Positions 4,914 through 7,401 of a DNA stretch of 7,401 bases are shown here, in pieces. Position numbers and translations under genes: made by a program. The DNA comes from Deltaproteobacteria bacterium (GTDB taxonomy: Bacteria > Myxococcota > Myxococcia > Myxococcales > Myxococcaceae). A model generated the notes under the pieces. That model searched no databases. It worked only from the letters and a program-made list of their open reading frames with translations, and was not told the origin of the DNA. The stretch spans positions 1-7,401 of the forward strand of contig VGRA01000121.1 in assembly GCA_016875515.1 (NCBI GenBank). Direction: 5' to 3'. How positions within the stretch are numbered: the first letter of the stretch is position 1; every line of letters begins with the position of its first letter.

Positions 4914-7401
4914 ATGCCCCGCCGCCCAGACATCCAGAAGGTCTTCCTCATCGGCTCCGGCCCCATCGTCATCGGACAGGCGTGCGAGTTCGACTACTCG
5001 GGCACGCAGGCCGTGAAGGCCCTGCGCGCAGAAGGGGTGGAGGTGGTGCTGCTCAACGGCAACCCGGCCACCGTCATGACGGACCCGGAGTTCGCGCACC
5101 GCACCTACATTGAACCCATCACGGTGGAGGCGGCCGAGCGCATCATCGCCGCCGAGCGGCCGGACGCCCTGCTGCCCACCATGGGCGGCCAGACGGCGCT
5201 CAACCTGGCCAAGGCGCTGGCGGAGGCGGGCATCCTGGAGAAGTACGGCGTGCGGCTGATTGGCGCGTCCCTGGAGGCCATCAACAAGGCCGAGGACCGG
5301 CAACTGTTCAAGGCGGCCATGGAGAAGATTGGAGTGCCCATGGCGCGCTCCATTTACGTGGACTCCATGGGCGGCGCGCTCGCTGCGCTGGAGACCATTG
5401 GCTACCCGGTGGTCATTCGCCCTTCCTTCACCCTGGGCGGCACGGGCGGCGGCATTGCCCGCACGCGCGAGGAGTTCGTGGCCATCTGCGAGCACGGCCT
5501 GCGCGCCAGCCCCAACTCCACCCTCCTCATCGAGGAGTCGCTGCTGGGGTGGAAGGAGTACGAGCTGGAGGTCATCCGCGACACCGCGGACAACGCCCTC
5601 ATCATCTGCTCCATCGAGAACTTCGACCCCATGGGGGTGCACACGGGGGACAGCATCACCGTGGCCCCGGCCCAGACGCTGACGGACAAGGAGTACCAGC
5701 AGCTTCGCACCGCCAGCCTCGCCATCATCCGGGAGATTGGGGTGGACACCGGCGGCAGCAACATCCAGTTCGCCGTCAACCCGAAGGACGGGCGCTACAT
5801 CGTCATTGAAATGAACCCGCGCGTGAGCCGCTCCTCCGCGCTCGCGTCCAAGGCCACCGGCTACCCCATCGCCAAGGTGGCCGCGAAGCTGGCGCTGGGC
5901 TTCACGCTGGACGAGCTGAAGAATGACATCACCCGGAACACCACCGCCTGCTTCGAGCCCACGCTGGACTACGTGGTGGTGAAGGTGCCGCGCTTCAACT
6001 TCGAGAAGTTCCCCGGGGCAGACCGCACCCTCACCACCTCCATGCGCAGCGTGGGCGAGGTGATGGCCATGGGCCGCACCTTCGAGGAGGCGTACTTCAA
6101 GGCCGTCCGCTCCATGGAGCTGGACCGGCTGCAGCTGGGGCAGCTGGACTACCCGGCAGACGCCGCGGAGAAGCGGGCGGCGCTGGAGAAGGGGCTGCGC
6201 GTGCCCCAGCCGGAGCGGCCGTGGCACCTGGTGGAGGCGTTCCGCAGCGGCTACGCCGTGGAGGCGGTGCAGGCCCTCACGGAGATGGACCCGTGGTTCC
6301 TCGAGCGGGTTCGCCGGGTGGTGCTCTTGGGTGAAGGGCTGCGCGGGGCCACGCTCGGCACGCTGGGTGACGCCACGCTGCGGCAGGCCAAGCGGTACGG
6401 GCTCGCGGACTCGCAGCTGGCCTCCCTGCTGGGCTGCGCGGAGGGGGACGTGCGCGCCGAGCGCCACCGCCGCGGCATCCGCCCCGTCTACAAGCGGGTG
6501 GACACCTGCGCCGCGGAGTTCGAGGCCTACACCCCCTACCTGTACTCCACGTACGAGCAGGAGGACGAGGCGCCCCCCACGGACCGGCAGAAGGTCCTCG
6601 TCCTGGGCAGCGGGCCGGTGCGCATTGGTCAAGGCGTGGAGTTCGACTACTGCTGCGTCCACGCCTGCTTCGCCCTGCGCGAGGCCGGCTTCGAGACGGT
6701 GATGGTCAACTGCAACCCGGAGACCGTCTCCACCGACTACGACACGTCCGACCGCCTCTACTTCGAGCCGCTGACGCTGGAGGACGTGCTGGAGATTGCC
6801 CACCGGGAGAAGCCGCTGGGGGCGATTGTCCAGATGGGCGGGCAGACGCCGCTGAAGCTGTGCCGCGCGCTGGAGAAGGCCGGGGTGCCCATCCTCGGCA
6901 CCACGCCGGACGCCATTGACCGCGCCGAGGATCGCGAGCGCTTCGCCGAGGTGCTCCGCAAGCTGAAGCTGCGCCAGCCGGAGAACGGCGTGGCGCGCAG
7001 CCCGGAGGAGGCGGTGAAGGTGGCCGAGGGGATTGGCTACCCCGTCATGGTGCGCCCCTCCTACGTGCTGGGCGGGCGGGCCATGGAGGTGGTGCGGGAC
7101 CGCGAGTCGCTGCAGCGCTACATGCGCGAGGCGGTGCGCGCCTCCCCCGAGCACCCGGTGCTGGTGGACCGCTTCCTCTCCAATGCCGTGGAGGTGGACG
7201 TGGACCTGGTGGCAGACCGCACCGGGGCCGTCCGCATGGGCGGCGTGCTGGAGCACGTGGAGGAGGCGGGCGTGCACTCCGGTGACGCGGCCTGCACCCT
7301 GCCGCCGTACTCGCTGGCTGCGGACGTGGTGGAGGAGATGAAGGCGCAGGCCGTCGTCCTCGCCCGGGAGCTGGGCGTGGTGGGCCTCATGAACGTCCAG
7401 T
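4914..7401 (+). CDS. carB: Carbamoyl-phosphate synthetase large subunit (3' partial)
   Basis: The first 829 residues are visible; family members have about 1070. With the glutaminase subunit CarA, CarB makes carbamoyl phosphate from bicarbonate, ammonia and two ATP for ArgF and for pyrimidine synthesis. The first ATP-grasp half begins [17 protein letters not shown], with Arg169, the GGTGGG loop (175-180) and Glu299-x-Asn301 in [20 protein letters not shown]; these fall at the same numbers as in the E. coli enzyme. The oligomerization region is about 400-555. The duplicated second half starts at residue 560 ([20 protein letters not shown]), with [20 protein letters not shown], Arg714 and GGRAM. 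The frame is intact throughout. The end of the second synthetase domain and the C-terminal allosteric domain lie beyond the window, so control by UMP or ornithine cannot be judged. carA is not adjacent upstream. Confidence 0.96.
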   Translation, partial: MPRRPDIQKVFLIGSGPIVIGQACEFDYSGTQAVKALRAEGVEVVLLNGNPATVMTDPEFAHRTYIEPITVEAAERIIAAERPDALLPTMGGQTALNLAKALAEAGILEKYGVRLIGASLEAINKAEDRQLFKAAMEKIGVPMARSIYVDSMGGALAALETIGYPVVIRPSFTLGGTGGGIARTREEFVAICEHGLRASPNSTLLIEESLLGWKEYELEVIRDTADNALIICSIENFDPMGVHTGDSITVAPAQTLTDKEYQQLRTASLAIIREIGVDTGGSNIQFAVNPKDGRYIVIEMNPRVSRSSALASKATGYPIAKVAAKLALGFTLDELKNDITRNTTACFEPTLDYVVVKVPRFNFEKFPGADRTLTTSMRSVGEVMAMGRTFEEAYFKAVRSMELDRLQLGQLDYPADAAEKRAALEKGLRVPQPERPWHLVEAFRSGYAVEAVQALTEMDPWFLERVRRVVLLGEGLRGATLGTLGDATLRQAKRYGLADSQLASLLGCAEGDVRAERHRRGIRPVYKRVDTCAAEFEAYTPYLYSTYEQEDEAPPTDRQKVLVLGSGPVRIGQGVEFDYCCVHACFALREAGFETVMVNCNPETVSTDYDTSDRLYFEPLTLEDVLEIAHREKPLGAIVQMGGQTPLKLCRALEKAGVPILGTTPDAIDRAEDRERFAEVLRKLKLRQPENGVARSPEEAVKVAEGIGYPVMVRPSYVLGGRAMEVVRDRESLQRYMREAVRASPEHPVLVDRFLSNAVEVDVDLVADRTGAVRMGGVLEHVEEAGVHSGDAACTLPPYSLAADVVEEMKAQAVVLARELGVVGLMNVQ

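Noticed and set aside
4800..7277. Antisense open frame of 825 codons opposite carB
   Set aside because: It lies opposite a fully conserved CarB, is rich in His, Leu, Arg and Gly with no recognisable domain, and is the expected product of GC-biased codons read on the other strand.

Overview
The window is a compact, very GC-rich (about 70% by eye) block of arginine-biosynthesis genes, all on the + strand. High GC with a strong G/C third-position bias, the gene order and the protein flavour suggest a myxobacterium or another high-GC deltaproteobacterial relative. This is an inference from style; no marker in the window proves it. Nearly every base is coding, and the only real intergenic gap is 22 bases.

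Layout: (1) 2-2059, an ornithine/glutamate N-acetyltransferase (ArgJ), 5'-truncated by the window edge, running in frame without a stop into an acetylglutamate-kinase-like (ArgB) domain; (2) 2059-2541, the arginine repressor ArgR; (3) 2541-3983, argininosuccinate lyase ArgH; (4) 3980-4891, ornithine carbamoyltransferase ArgF with a GTG start; (5) 4914-7401, the large subunit of carbamoyl-phosphate synthetase (CarB), cut by the right window edge. The first four genes overlap by 1 or 4 bases, so they almost certainly share one mRNA and are translationally coupled. carB follows 22 bases later with its own ribosome binding site and no visible terminator before it.

Together the genes cover the acetyl-recycling/acetylglutamate step, ornithine carbamoylation (ArgF using carbamoyl phosphate from CarB), argininosuccinate cleavage and the regulator of the pathway. 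argC, argD, argG and carA are not in the window.

The most unusual point is the ArgJ-ArgB fusion. The ArgB-like half keeps the amino-acid-kinase fold motifs and the elements linked to arginine feedback (N-terminal helix with its Tyr, C-terminal His, Glu and Gly-x-Gly-Thr). However, both lysines required for phosphoryl transfer in acetylglutamate kinase are replaced (Gln and Thr). It therefore reads as a pseudokinase that may serve as an arginine-sensing regulatory domain for ArgJ. This resembles, on a different catalytic partner, the kinase-dead amino-acid-kinase domain of ArgA/NAGS enzymes. If so, a functional ArgB must be encoded elsewhere in the genome.
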